64,000 bases of DNA from NCBI GenBank assembly GCA_024138025.1, contig JAMXBD010000636.1, positions 124,001 through 188,000 of the forward strand, in the 5' to 3' direction. This document shows, one piece after another, positions 23,960 to 37,560 of the stretch (its first letter is position 1; each line of letters starts with the position of its first letter). The notes under the pieces were generated by a model. It was not told the DNA's origin. It was given only the letters and a program-made list of their open reading frames with translations, and did no database searches. Origin of the DNA: Combretum micranthum (taxonomy: Eukaryota; Streptophyta; Magnoliopsida; Myrtales; Combretaceae). A program made the translations under genes and the position numbers.

Positions 23960-24805
23960 TAAGGCTGGAAAAAAAAAATCAACCAAACATCAAACTGAAT
24001 TGAACTGAAAAAATAACTTATTTTTTTTTTTTTCAATTCCGTTTAGTTTAAAGTGAGGGTATAATTAAAAAATAGTTGTTTCCAGCTATTTATGTTAGTC
24101 GAATGATCAATATAATAGGGCACGTTCAGTGGAAAGTGAGAAGGAAAATCGAGTTTTTGTTTTGGCCCCAATTCGTAGAAGTTTTTTAATTGCTCTCGGG
24201 CATTGTGTTTTTGCAGTAGAATGACATAACTCAGCAATGTTGGCTTTGTTTATTTTGAAAATGTAATCATGGAAATGTATTTCTATTCGAACTGGCCCTT
24301 CATAAAGACGCATAAATTTGTTTATAACAAAATATGTATATTTGTTTTCCTCTAGATGATATACCTAACCAGAATAGTTCATGAGAAAGCAGCAAGTCTA
24401 TTTCCTTATTGATAAGGGAATAGGTTGTGCCTTGAAGCATGCACGGAACAAACCATTTATTTACTTAGATAGGACTGCTAGGTCATAGAGATTTGAAGTT
24501 CACCAGGAACTAAAGCAAAAACAATTCATCATATTGATCATGTTTTTGTTTATCTAACATAATAACATTAGACGATGATTATATTTGTATAATATACTAT
24601 CCATAAGAACTTGTTTGTTATTTTTTTAATTCATTTCAAGAAACAGTTCGAACTACTAATCGAATCATGCCGAATCATTTCTCTTAGGTTCAAAAATTTA
24701 TAAACCAAATTATATGGATAGGATCAAATTAAAAAACTAACAAAATTGTATTATTATGGTTCGGTTCAATTTGGGGTGGGCGAACCATACCATGCACACC
24801 CCTTA
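23960..24805. mobile_element. Possible hAT-like element remnant
   Basis: The left edge TAAGGCTGGAAAAAAAAAAT and the right edge, reverse complemented TAAGGGGTGTGCATGGTATG, resemble the ends of plant hAT elements. Subterminal AACCGAA/TTCGGTTC words are present. The expected 8-bp flanks (ATAAATAG and AATGGTAG) match only in part. No transposase is present. Confidence 0.4.
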
Positions 24806-26211
24806 AATGGTAGTCTTCCCTCATTTGTAACTAAGTTAGAAAAATTATGAAATATATAAATACTTCGCCATTTTCAAGCACATTCTAAATTTATTCTATC
24901 AATTTCTATAAATCCCTTTCTACTTAATACTTTTTCTATCCAATATCATCCTTACTTTTTCTATTCTATTTCCCTTCAAATACTATCAGGAATGATTTAG
25001 CTTGACAAGCACAGATTAAGCCTAAAAACAAGTTTGATGAGAATACAATAACTACTTCTGTGTGAAATAGAATAGAGTTAAACATGGATTTATCTCTCAA
25101 TCGTAATGGTTGTTGCTCTTTTAAAGGCCTACATGATAACATATCTTTTGAGATTTGTACTTAAAATTTTAGGAAGATACCCTAGAGGCCTATGTTTTGA
25201 TTTCGGCAAAAATGTAAGAAAAATGGACTAATCAGTTTCACTTTTATTTTCATGTTCTTAATCTCTTCCGAAGTTGAGGTATTTCATTTTTTTTTTCCTT
25301 ACAACAATAATTTTCCCAATACGATGGACTTATGTCTTCATCTCCCTAAAAGTATGGAAATTTATTTTACTCTCTAATTGCAAAAAGCTTCTTAATTTCC
25401 TCTTTGGAGAGTGTGCGATAGTTATTTTAAATTGTAGAGTTCTTTATGATTTTGATGGAAAAATTATATAAGTTTCTAACTTTGTATTAGTTTCATTGAT
25501 GTCAACTCATCTAAGTCAGTCAACTCAGTTATTTTCTACTAAATAGTTCTACATCAATCTCTTATAAAATTTATGTTATAAATGGTTCTGATTAAACAAC
25601 TAGATCTACGTCAAATATAAATGCTCTTCAACAGTATAGAAAGACTGAGTCATAAATAAATTTGCTTAAGCAATTAAAGAGAGAGGCTTTGTGTTCCTCT
25701 ATTATATTTCCCTTTATGAATTACCTCTTAAGAAATTTTGTTAGAGTAATTAAAAATTATGGTTTGAGCTACACTAGACTAAAACCTAAGTAAGAAATGA
25801 ATGAATTTGCATTTGGTGAGGAATCATATGTAGCTTTTTGAAAACTATGGTCAACAAGGTCATATTGAAACCTTTAGATAATTTTGTGTATTTACTTTCT
25901 TTTTTCTAACCATTGCAACTCAAGATTTGATAATTTATGCGGACTTTTCCATGAAAACTACATTTTTTCCTAGCACCAAAAGATTGCAATTTACAACATA
26001 TTTAAGCACGCCCATGTAAATGAAGCCCACTTAGTTTCATAACAGATGCACAATACATATTGATTTTGATCTAAAATTAATTTTTGCACCTGATTCACAA
26101 AAGTGGAGGCTAAAGTATGAGTACGGTTCATTTTCAGGTAGATAGGCACGGTTCTTATTCCTTACAAGTTACATGCTTTGTCAATGGACCCTATGTCTAC
26201 TGGTATCATTC
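24806..26211. other. Intergenic DNA with one repeat-core copy (25480-25740)
   Basis: 25480-25740 carries the local repeat core (TTTCATTGATGTCAACTCAT, AAGTCAGTCAACTCAGTTAT, ATAAATGCTC). The rest is AT-rich with no coding signal recognised. Confidence 0.45.
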
Positions 26212-26340
26212 TGTTAGGATAATTAATTATATTAATCAAGCACAATTTTGCAATATTACATTTATGATATATATTGTGTTAGGGGTTTGATATACCTTAA
26301 AATGATTTGAACCTCAGCATGGTGTCAGAGCTTGGCTGAT
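26212..26340 (+). mobile_element. Short LTR plus primer-binding site, TRIM-like remnant
   Basis: A 108-bp segment starting TGTTAGGATAATTAATTATA and ending CCTCAGCA (26319) is followed at once by TGGTGTCAGAGCTTGG. That is close to the usual initiator-Met tRNA primer-binding sequence TGGTATCAGAGC. Such a short LTR suggests a terminal-repeat retrotransposon in miniature. I found no second LTR; another LTR-like end (TGTCACGCCCTAAGG, 26374) follows and may interrupt it. Confidence 0.4.
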
Positions 26341-26373
26341 GACCATCATCCACCTTCCACCACCTGCCACTGG

Positions 26374-26660
26374 TGTCACGCCCTAAGGATAATCTGGTAG
26401 TAACACGCATATTATGATACTATTTGATGTCTAAACACATATATATTTAGAAAATGCATAGCCATTTCACTGTAGAGAAAATGCATGAACAGTAGGGAAC
26501 GAATCAATCGCATCCCAAAAATATCTGTAAGGAAATCACTACAGTAGCTGTTCATAAACGAGGGACAGTGACAAATATGAACTACTACAGAACATTAAGG
26601 ATTAGGAAAACCATTACAATATATATACCTGTTCCAAAGAGGGTGTGATGTCTACTTGTT
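26374..26660 (-). repeat. Possible fragment of a reversed gypsy-type LTR end
   Basis: It starts TGTCACGCCCTAAGG, close to the reverse complement of the GGGGCGTGACA terminus used by the other LTRs here. The rest was not matched confidently, and the right boundary is a guess. Confidence 0.25.
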
Positions 26661-27734
26661 GATAGGATTTTGCACAAGAGATTTCGAGTAAGAGGATGAA
26701 GGATGAGATCGCTTTGATTTTTATTTTGATTTTTCCTCATATTGCCCTTTTTTACCTCATAGACTTGATAAGGGTTTTACGCTTGATTCAAATTTTAATA
26801 AGAACAGAAGCTAACCAAGGTTATAAGCAGTACTATTCTCTTTGTTTTTAACATCAGTTAGAAAATTACAAATATTTAACAGCTCCTATTTGCACGAAGG
26901 AAAAAATTTTACTTCCTAAACAATGATTGCAGGTAGGTGACTGCATATGATAAGATGCCACGTAAGCATATTTTTAAACGGTAATTGACTGAGGTAGTAA
27001 CGGCATCCGCAAAAAGTTTCGATAGGTATGAAATTGATCAAAACAAAAACTCGAATGGTTTTTGTTTTTTTTTTTTACCGAGGAAAGTTCAGGTGGTTAA
27101 TTGCTCTTTTTACCAAAGCTAAAGTATTGTTTGTGACATTTGCCCTTTTTTTACAAATTTAAATTGACATATGTCACTTGTTGATTGGCTAAAATGTCCT
27201 ATTGTCTAACAAAGTTGATGAAGGCAGTAAAAATGGTTGCGAAATTCATTTAAATGATAAATTAATCAAATTCAAAACTGAGACAGTTGATTGTACATTT
27301 TGTGAAATTTCAAATACTTTTTATAACATTAACCCTTTTAAATTACCCATTATCAAAACCATTTCGTGAAAATAATATTAAAATTTTATTGCCCATCCAA
27401 ATATGGAGTGTGTTAATACTTCCAAGTCCCCTTTTCTTTATCTTGGCTCTACCCTTCGTATAGATTCTATTATTGCTTTTGGATGTTCAGCGAAAGTGGA
27501 AGGTCCCTCAACAATCTGCGAACAAGCACGAGGAAGAGAGAGGCAACGGGGCAAGGGAAGGAGTTTTCTTGAAAATGAAGATAGCCCTCATATTAGGTTA
27601 ATACAAAGATAATGGAGAGAAGCTAAATTGGAAAATTCCTGAAGGATAACTTTGTGTAATGAGCTCTTAATTGTGATATATGAAATACACAAGAAAACAT
27701 TTATAGAAGGCATAGTATTCTCTTGCAATACTAT
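26661..27734. other. Intergenic DNA, no gene seen
   Basis: AT-rich with a T-run near 27065-27080. A 69-codon open frame at 27403 has no recognisable domain. Confidence 0.4.
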
Positions 27735-27857
27735 GTGGTCGGCATACGCACGGTTTTGAAAGTAAAACCACCAGTTTCAGATTTAGAAATAATTGAGGAA
27801 CTGGAATCAGAAACATCTCAGATGGTTTCGATCTAGTTCCATAGAATTAACGGTTTC

Positions 27858-30800
27858 TGTCACGACTCTAAATGGGGGCCTAACAGGATTTATCTAAAGC
27901 TATCATATCACGTGTGCACCCGTAACATGAGAGCCGTCTTATATGTCAGAGTATACAAGACTCTATTTATTTATAAATATTTATCATACAAATGATATAA
28001 TATATTACAGTATTTCAACTATGGATTCCTATTTTCCAATTTCCACCAAGATCGCAGAGAATCGGTATCCCCCACCAAATAGTGAAATTGGGTTTCCAAC
28101 TACAACATACAAAATTCAAAATTCATCTAATTTACATACTAAGTTTCCATATCCTACATCTCTATCTTTAATAAAGTTCGTTGGAGAAGCTCTCTTCGCA
28201 CATTCCTAGCCCAATCCCAGCTAGTAATAATCCTGCACAAAAACCGTAGGGGGTGAGCGAACCACGAGCTCAGTGAATAACCAGACTTATCACAACAAGC
28301 AAGTTATTATCAATCATATGTAATGCATCAATCAAACACATGAACAATTACAAGCTTGGACAATCCGGAATCCAAACAGGATGGAGATTTACGCCCTCTC
28401 ATCGAGGTTGAAGGAACCGATACCTGAATCACCTACCCAGGAGAAACTAAGTACACAGGAATCCATAATCCTCACAATTATTATCTCTTTATGTTAATGA
28501 AGTTTTAAACACTTAGTTCCTGTCTTGTACCTTAGAAACTCCACTAAGTGTTAGCCATTTCACAGCGATACCATAGGCGGCGTCCTTCGTTACAGTTAGT
28601 TCCCATGGAACCGACAGAACAAGGTAAACTTGCGTAGAACTAATAGCCCATTGCCTAGAAAAACCAAGTATTACCAAGAACCGAAATTCTAACACGTGAT
28701 AGGTGTTCGTAAAAATATAATGCAGTTTATGCAAATCGTGCAATGCATGTCCGTTTCATTTATAGTACCGACAGTTGTTAATCAAGTTTAAGGCGATCAT
28801 ACAATTTATAAACAATCGTCAACATATTTCATGCAATATTTATCACAATAGGATTATCGCTTATATATGATATTTGCCATTCAATCATACACCACGCATC
28901 ATGCTGTATCCTAATCCCGCATGCAATTAATTGAAAAAATATATATATATATATTATTCCAAATGCAACTATACTACAAGCACAAACAATGTAACAAGTC
29001 TAAGTTACTCACCTGTGGTCCACGTTAAGCTGTTGTATAAGCTACCGGAAATCCAGGAATTTATCTATTTTCTATGAAAGGAAATAACAGAGATTTATTA
29101 TTGAATTATTTCTGTAAGAGAAGTCTTCCTATAATTAAAGGTGTTGATCTTTATCGTCGGATATTAAACTAAGCCTGTCATATAAATTACTGTGTTGTTT
29201 AATAATTTAATTGAATCTTTATAGGCCTAATTATTTTGTATCGGTATTTGATACAGTTTTTATTAAGGTTTTAATTTCTATAGTAAAGAATATTTGTTTG
29301 TATTTTGTTTCTCTTGATATCTATATTATCAATTAAGGAGTTTGTCTTTCTTTAAGTCCTACTGTATTAGTAGGAGAGTTTTATTTATTTATTAATTCTT
29401 TGCCTGTCAACCTTATCTGTCTCTCAAATTGGTATTTTTTATTTAAGGATATGTTCTAATGTCTATACCTTCCAAATCATAAAATTGTATGTCTATGGAG
29501 TTTAGATATATCAACTTTTTATTATACTTAAATTTTATTTCTATTACAAAACAAACTAAGTTTAGTAACATAAAATTATCAGTAATTTAGTTTTGAAAGG
29601 TCAATATCAATATTAGTTGTACATACAGTATAATAATAGCAAACTATCTTCATGCTATTAATAAATAATAATAGTAGTGGCAAAATAACAATAGAATTAT
29701 TGATAATGTAAATATAGTAACCTTAATTTAAAAATAACAGTATAAATAATCCTAATGACTCGTGATGAAAATATTAATAATACGGAATACTATAAACAGT
29801 AGTGATAATAATAGTAATAATTAAACTATATCAATAGAAAAAGCAGTAACCTTAGTATTAGTTTATTGAGATTTGAAAATTGAGTGAATTTCTATTTGTG
29901 ATTTCTTATTCATTTTAAATCCGATTTCATTGTATAAATAGTCGATTTGATAGTACTCAAGGAGTACTTTATAGCAGTGAAATTATTTTCAAGAAAAGAG
30001 ACTTGTACAATTTTTAAATTTATGAAAAACATGCATAGGTTTCAAGTGAATCTTAATTGTTTGTCAAAACTTGTTTTGATCATATCTAACTCATTTCTAA
30101 TCCGTTTCTAACGAATAAATAGTCGTTTTCATAGTATTTTCCGAGTACAATCCATTAATGGTATTATTTTTATCAAACAAAGTCATTAAGGGAACGAAAA
30201 AGGCAAGAACAGCCCGTGCTGTTCGAAAAAATCTGGCAGCAGTGTTTTCATTTTTGCTTTTGTAATATCTAATTCGTTTCTTATCCGTTTTTAACAAATA
30301 AGTAGTCTATTTCATAGGATTTTTCGTGTTCTTTCCATTGGTGGGGTCGTTTTTGGCTTTAAACAAACATATCAATACAGTTTATTCATTCTTTCCAATG
30401 GTCTACATGAGTTATTTGAAATTCAATTTAGCTTGTTGTAGCTTAGGTATGGTTTTGGATTTTTCCTTTCTAAGACTTGAATTTCTACACTTAAAAATCT
30501 TCAAGTTGTTGTATTTATTTATTAAATAGTCTAAATATCATCAATATAATACTAGCTTAATTTTGATAATTTCTAAGACAAATTTCTAAAGAGTAAACAT
30601 AATGAATATTTGAAATTGATATGATTCTTACCTTGTTTGGATCATAGATGGGGTTTGACTCCTCCTTCTTGGTAAAATAATGATCTAAAGAGGAAGTTAA
30701 GAAGATGAGTAACTAAGGAAAAATCAATCTAGTTAACTAGCATGTCTATTCATTCTATTTTCTTACCTTGTTGAACCTAAATTCCAACTTTGGATTTATG

Positions 30801-31969
30801 GTAAACCAAGGCTATTTAACTTGGTTTTTGATGTTGTTTGAAAGAGGGGATTGATGTTTTTGGATGTGTTTGATGCTTGGATAGGATATATGAAGTAGGG
30901 TAAGGTTTATATTTGCTTTAGAATTCTTCAAAGGTTGTATAGATGGATGAATATGTAAGGTGAAGTTGGCTGGTCGCAACTCCTTTTCTACCCACAATTT
31001 CAACTTGTTTTTGGAGAGATTTTGAGCTACTTTTGTGTCTAACTTAAGGCTATATATATGTACTAAGGTTAGGCTAAGTTTAGGAGGATAAAGAGTGTGT
31101 TTTGGGCTTGAAAAACTTGCAAATTGCAGCTGGGATTTTTAGATACGATTTTGGCTGTTTTGGATGACGATTTTTGAATTTATTTTGATAGGTTTGTGGT
31201 TGATTTTTGAGGGCATTAATTGTGTTTGTTTGGTAGTTAATTAAGGTTGTTTATGTGTGTAAAATAGGGGCTTAAGTTGCACAAAAATCGGGTCAAAAGT
31301 CGTGTAAAAACAGAGGCCAAATATCAAATTTTTCTGCTGCAGCTTTTCTTGACCTTTTTGGACAGATTTCTTCACTTGGTTTCTAATTAATATTTGGTGC
31401 ATGAAGTGTCCATATAAAGGCTTTTAATTGGTTCTTATTTAGTAAAAAAAAACAACTCAAGCAAGGCCTATACTTTTGTCAAAATCGGATCTGAAGTGGT
31501 GTGTGCTGCTGCTGTTTTGTGTAATTTCTCCTCTGCTGCAGCTTGCTGTCATTGGAAATTTCAAGGCCATTCAGAGTTATTTCTTCACTTGTTTGAGCTG
31601 GATTTCATGGCATTTAATGTTGTTCACATGTGGAGTGTTTTGGTTGGAGATTCTGTCCTTTTCATGTTGAATATTGAGGTAAAAAAAATTGGGCAAAGTG
31701 GGACATGAGTGTTGAATCCCCTGCTGTACTTTGAAGACCTCCTCTTTGTTTCCAGCTTAGTGAATTGAATGTGCAGATGTGTGAAGATCCTACAGCAGCC
31801 GAGGTCTTCAACGTTGACGCCGTGATTCTTCTCGAGGAGCAGCTTTGTTTGGTCACTTTGGAATTTGGGGAATTCAATTCGTAACCGTGAATTGCAGCTG
31901 AGGAAAAAAAATGCTCCGTGTCCTCTGTTTCATGCGTGAAACAGCTCATCTTGTTCTGTTTTTCATTTA

Positions 31970-32003
<34 letters not shown>

Positions 32004-33314
32004 TATTTCGTGAGAATCTCTTACGTGCGTGGAGAATTCAATTGATTTCTCCTCCTTTTACATTGTTATTGAAGTATGGGATTTGTCTCTTCATCCTACA
32101 GCCGAGATCCTCCCATTCATGCACCATAATTCTGATATTGCATCGGATTTGTGTTTTTTTTTTTTAGTTAATTAAAATATTTTAACTAATATTAATTCAT
32201 ATGTATATGTATTTAATAATTACGTAAGTGTTTCATTTTTAAAAGTTTATCTATGTTTCTACTATTTCTCTAGAGTATTTATATATTCAAATTTTTAAGT
32301 TTAAAGTTTTCACGATTAATCATTTTTAGTATTCTAATTTACGTGGTTAAATCTTTCAAGTTCAATAAATCGAATTAGGAACTAAGTTTTAATGAATTCG
32401 GAATTCCTAACAAGTATAATAGCGGTTTGAAGTTTTAATTTTAGATCTAGATTAATACTATTGATCAGTATTAGTATATTTATGTATTTATAGTCTTAGT
32501 AATTCCTCTTTAAATTATTGCTTTATACTAATAAGTACTATTAATAAATTATATTTTATCGGGTTTGAAATTTGAGGGCTACTTTTAATTATATCTCGAA
32601 TTATCAGTTCAAGGTTCGAAGTCTCTTTTTTTTTTGTATCTATTAAGTTCAATGAAATTTGTATTTGGGTCTTTCAAGCTACGAATGAGTTTATTACATT
32701 CATAGATCTATTTTAAGATTTTGTTGAATCATATATTTTTGGTATTAGTCTCACATTTGCTAGTTATGAAAATTATTAAACGTTACGTTGACAATTCAGG
32801 ATTTTAATTTCCAAAGTCTCTAAATCTTTTGAATAGAACATTAGTAAAATTTAATTATTTATTTAAGATCTAGATTCTTAGATATCGATTCATTTACCAA
32901 ACATTAGATTTTACTGTATAGGAGTTATTCCTACTAATTCGTTAACAACATATTCTATCTAGGCTACTTAATAGTGTTAAAATAGTTTAAACACTATTAC
33001 TTTATTATTTAACTAGCGTAGCATTTATTTTCTAAGTATAGAACTTAAGGAAAAAGGGTTCAAGAATTTTATATTAACGATTGGTTTATCGTCGTTTATA
33101 AATTATTTGAGATCACATTTGTTTTGTATTTTTGAAAAATTTTATTAATAGAGAATTTAATCTTTCTAACTATAATCAAATTCATTCTTTGACATTTGTA
33201 AATCGAGAAAAAAATTTGGAGTGATTTTATACTTGTTCCAAATATTTTATATAATCAAATATTACATTTTTAGTATTTGTTATAATTAAATTACGTAAAA
33301 TTTGGGGGATTACA
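27858..33314 (-). mobile_element. Giant solo LTR, 5,457 bp, reverse orientation
   Basis: Read on the minus strand it starts TGTAATCCCCCAAATTTTAC and ends AGAGTCGTGACA. It is flanked by a perfect 5-bp duplication GTTTC (27853-27857, 33315-33319). Its family member lies at 42905-48191 on the + strand. A TATA-like tract (31050-31060, TATATATA) followed on the minus strand by a block with CTCAAAATCTCTCC matches the corresponding promoter area of the other copy, so sense is minus. It has no coding region, primer-binding site or second LTR. Short open frames inside are not conserved as proteins. Confidence 0.88.
31970..32006. repeat. (ATT)n microsatellite inside the solo LTR
   Basis: About eleven ATT units. 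The + strand copy of the LTR has AAT repeats at the matching place (43562-43587), so the microsatellite predates the two insertions. Confidence 0.85.
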
Positions 33315-33985
33315 GTTTCCGGTTCCGATTTTAGAACCATGGAACTACCTTTTTATTTAAGTAAAAATTAAAAAATAAAAGATGAAATTTAGTTTTAATA
33401 AAATAATTTTTAAAGTGAAAAGTTATTGAGTCTAAAAGTGTTGAATTATTTAACCAAAATTGCCAAAAAAAAAAAAATTTAGAATGAACATTTATTTATG
33501 TACAAACACATCTAATATTAATTGTAGTTAATAATATGAGGTTGCGAATACTTTAAAAGGTAAAAAAAATACAATATAAAAATAGTTTTATATTATTAAG
33601 GAAATGAATTTTACTTTTAGAAGAAATTTATATAAACTAATTATATATGATTTTAAGTTGTGCTTATTTATGTTATTGAAAATAACATATTAAATATTGT
33701 GATTGAGTAATAATTCTTATAATTTATATGAAATAGTTCAAACATTAATAATTATACATTTAATATTATCCTTTAATTTTTTTCTAATTTCTTTCTTTTT
33801 TTTATGGAATCGATTGGAACTTTTGGTTACAACAGTTAGGCTAAAGAACCGCCTAGAAACTAGAAAACTGGCGGTTTCTTTGCTAGTTTTAGAACTAGTC
33901 AATCGGTTTGTTTGTGATTCTAAAACTGCCAATGATGATTTCAATCCAGTTTTTGATTCAGAACTGAGCTGTGGCCATGTCTAGG

Positions 33986-36900
33986 CACATCAAAACATTA
34001 ACTTACTATGTTACTCATTGATAACATGCAAAGCATAGATGGAAGTATAGCTGAATCAGTATCGACTGTATAACTAATTTGAATTTGAACATTGACCGGG
34101 ATTACGTAAGCCCCTTGTTGATATTATAAGGATGTATCAAGATAAGACATGGACAACGAAAATCCGATAAGATATGCGTATTATATTTATATATGCTGCA
34201 ATTTCATGATGAAAAAACCCAAACAAACACGAAAAAAAAGAAATGCACATTATATCCTTAATTTCTCAAAATAAATAAATAAATGATCAACTATAAATTG
34301 CAATTCTCTAGTTATTATAACATTATTAAAATTACAATTATCTTGCGAGTAGGAGGAAGCAATTTCAATAGATTCAAACACATACACAATAGATTGGGAG
34401 TTAAAAGAGCATCAAACCTCACTAAGTATAATGAAATAGTATGCATTCTTGATTAGCGCAAGTGATCAATTCTTTGAAATGAAAATCCAACAGCATGAAA
34501 CGTTTTTACAAGATTTTTGACTATCTATGGAAATAGGATTAGTGATATTCAAGAAAGCTTAGCTATTGATGTCGTCCATAGATTGGATAGATGATCAACA
34601 ATTAGAATGTGTTTTTTCTATAATGGATATTAAAGTGAGCTCCCTTCTTGATGCATGACTATTAAAGGCTTATATATAGTGCGTGAGCCTTGTTGAGAAA
34701 GATTTGAATTAGGCAAGTTAATTTCAATTTGTTTTACTCTAAATCCATTCTATTGACTCTTTCCTGATTGCGCTAATTATCCCTTGATTATTCTATTTAA
34801 CTAGATTTAACTCTCTGAGTCCCAACATCTTAACTCAAACTCAGACAATTGAATTCAAATCAAAATTAGGCTTAAAACCTTTTAAATATAGTTATCTAAT
34901 TGTATGTTTAAATTATCTATTTTTTATTTATATCTTATTTAGATATATTTTATATCTAATTTTTATATAAATAATTAAGTTTTCTTTATTTATTTTTCTA
35001 TGAAATTCAATACCAACATCGATATTGAAGTGAACAACAAACCATGTCAGATCAATCCGACCCAGACGAGCCAAATGGAGGGTTGAACCCAGATTTCATG
35101 GGGCTACCATGGAGACGTCTTTCTGGTCCAATAGACATCACACGGTACGGAATTTGGCAATATTTTTCTGTCCACACAGGTTATTTTTCAGTTTTTACCG
35201 GGCAGCGGAGGTTGAGGCCCCATCGTGATTGGTGGATGCAGGTGATGTACAAAATGTCCCAATTTAGTTTACTCCTTACTGAAACAGCCATTTACTGTAT
35301 GAGCTTTTATTTGCTGTACATCTATCTGCCTTGTAGTCATTTTTCTTGTCTCCTTCCAATCCCAACTAGGGGAAAAAAAGCATGATAGGTGTTCCTCACA
35401 ACACCTATTACACAGAGTGTGCACATAAGGATAGTTCAAAAGTTAACGAAGATCATCCTCTTCTTCAGTAAGATAAAGGTATAAGGAGCTCGTGTGTTTC
35501 AATGTTAGGGTTTGGTTTACTAAAAGGTAATGTGATTGAAAATTAATAATTCTTTTATTCTATAATTAGAGGTATTTAAAAAAAAAAAACTTTTCATGAA
35601 AAATAGTAAAGGAAAACTATAAATATTTCTTATTTATATGTTATACAGAATATATATTTTTTATGGTAAAATTTTTACAAACCAAAAGATGGAATAGATA
35701 ATCCACGGCAAAATCCAATGGACCATAACAATCTCTCCCTCAAGTGTGAGTCTCCATAACGGAATAGGTCATACTCATCCTCAAGAGCTTATCATGGGTT
35801 TCACAAACAAGTATACCTTCAATGAGGAGAAATCCAATGGATTTTGTGAATGATTATACAAATAAGCTTTTAAGATCATCTATAACAAAAAATCTTAAGG
35901 CAATAGTTTCTTATAAACTTTTCACACAAGTCCAATATTTCTCATGTGGGATTTTCATACTTATACCCTAAGACTATCAATTAAACATGATGGTGGTGGA
36001 TCAACTTCATAACAGTCACAAGTTTAAAGTGCACGCCTTTTTATGAATTTTTTCAAATTATAAATTAATGGCTACAGTTATTTAGATTTGTAAGAATTTA
36101 TAAAATAGTTTTAAGATTTGATTTTTTAAATAATCTACACTATTACAACATAAGAGAATCCATTTCTACTTTATTTCAACTATATAACATTGTTAATCTT
36201 CCACCAATGAGATTCCTCTCTCACTATGCGCATGGATGTGAGTCGTGAAACACGGCTAAGTGGGGTAGATCGCTGACCGGTGGTGTATAGGTTTATGAAA
36301 TATGCAGCCTTATCATATTGTAGGTTGAAATATTTGGTATTTTAATTTTCAGTAATTATACATTTAAAGATCTGAATTACTTGGATGCGAGATTTATCAT
36401 GCAAAAGAGAATGGAACATGTCTAAAGAAAGGAAAATTATTTAAATACAAAAGACATAATTTTAATTACACAATTATTAACACAAAATTGCATCTACTAT
36501 AATGTGATTTCATTTTTAATAAATAAATTAGTTGACTAAGAATTGCAAAAATGAATTACTAAATTGTATTATTGATGGCACGTAACAGAGCTCCCCAATT
36601 GGCCCTCCATACGTCCTACATGGGCCAAGAAGCTCAAAATGAACATAGAAGCCCAGTGATCTAGCAGCCCTATGACAGACCTGCCAAGTCGAGACCTCTA
36701 CGTACCTCGACCTTGAACTCCGATCAAGTTGCTCTTCCCACCACTCTTCCAAGATGGTCTCTCCACCTTGAAGGCCAGGTTAGCTACCAACCTGAGATCT
36801 ACTCTAATATGACATTAACTATAACTAACTCTTCCATCCATTGGGTAAAGGGATCCAATCATTTTTATTATGTTTTGGATATTATCTAGTATTTCCTAAA

Positions 36901-37560
36901 GAGACCCATGATTGACTTGAGTATTAGAATGTTGTGCCGGACAACCTTTGGTGTACCATTGACTAGCTTTTTGTGTTTATAGGTCTCAATCTTTACTAGT
37001 GAAATCAAGACATGCAGTACACATCTTGTTCATATATTGCATGCTATAAACGATTTAGTATTGATATTTCGATAATTATTTTTACATAATTTTTATTTCA
37101 ACAGGTGCTCGCAAAAGATATTTTAAGTATTATCGTTACTATCACTCGTAGCCATGTGAAATTTTGAACCAATTACGTTATAACCATGGATGTCCAGAGA
37201 TATGTATGGTTCTTCACCATAAAAAAAAAAAAAGAAAAAAAAAAGAAAAAGATCCTTTACAAAATGTTTCTTAACTTCCATAAGGGATCAAAAAACAAAA
37301 CAGGGTTATCCTAACTAGCAAAACTTTCAATAGTAGATAACAATTTCTCATTATATGAATTAATAACACATATAATTTTAACTTAAGCTGTGATTTTATT
37401 GGATCTTATAAATGTCCTTTACGTTACAGAATTGATAAATAGATTATAGCACACTTTATAAGTTAGTTCATAAAATCATACAAAAATCAAATTTTAAAAG
37501 AGTTTTTCACCATTTTTCCAATCAATTAATATATGCAATTAGATAGGTGCTCTAGAATTA
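33986..37560. other. Intergenic, repeat-derived DNA without a recognised gene
   Basis: About 35735 leftwards, read on the minus strand, shows GAGGGAGAGAT then TGTTATGGTCCATTGGATTT, which may be a polypurine tract plus the start of a minus-strand LTR. About 35930-35990 contains CATGTGGGATTTTCATAC, a word common in plant LTRs. A 113-codon open frame at 35044-35385 and a 74-codon minus frame at 36528-36752 have no recognisable domain. The rest is AT-rich. Confidence 0.35.

Larger units (their letters stand above)
27735..33985. mobile_element. Possible hAT-like element split by the solo LTR at 27858-33314
   Basis: The sequence on both sides of the solo LTR (about 27755-27857 and 33315-33985) has the 'fold-back' vocabulary of degenerate hAT elements: AAACCACCAGTTTCAG and GAACTGGAATC on the left, GGTTCCGATTTTAGAACC and AAACTGCCAATGATG on the right. 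GTTTC at the junction is the LTR's target duplication. The outer ends and any 8-bp duplication are not convincing, so this is tentative. Confidence 0.3.

Noticed and set aside
27943..28209. Open frame in one solo LTR whose peptide resembles that of a minus-strand frame at 47771-48136 in the other
   Set aside because: The similarity follows from shared LTR ancestry. It is antisense to the LTR promoters, the peptide ends differ, and there is no recognisable domain.
35044..35385. 113-codon open frame starting MSDQSDPDEPNGG
   Set aside because: No recognisable domain or supporting context; the surroundings look repeat-derived.
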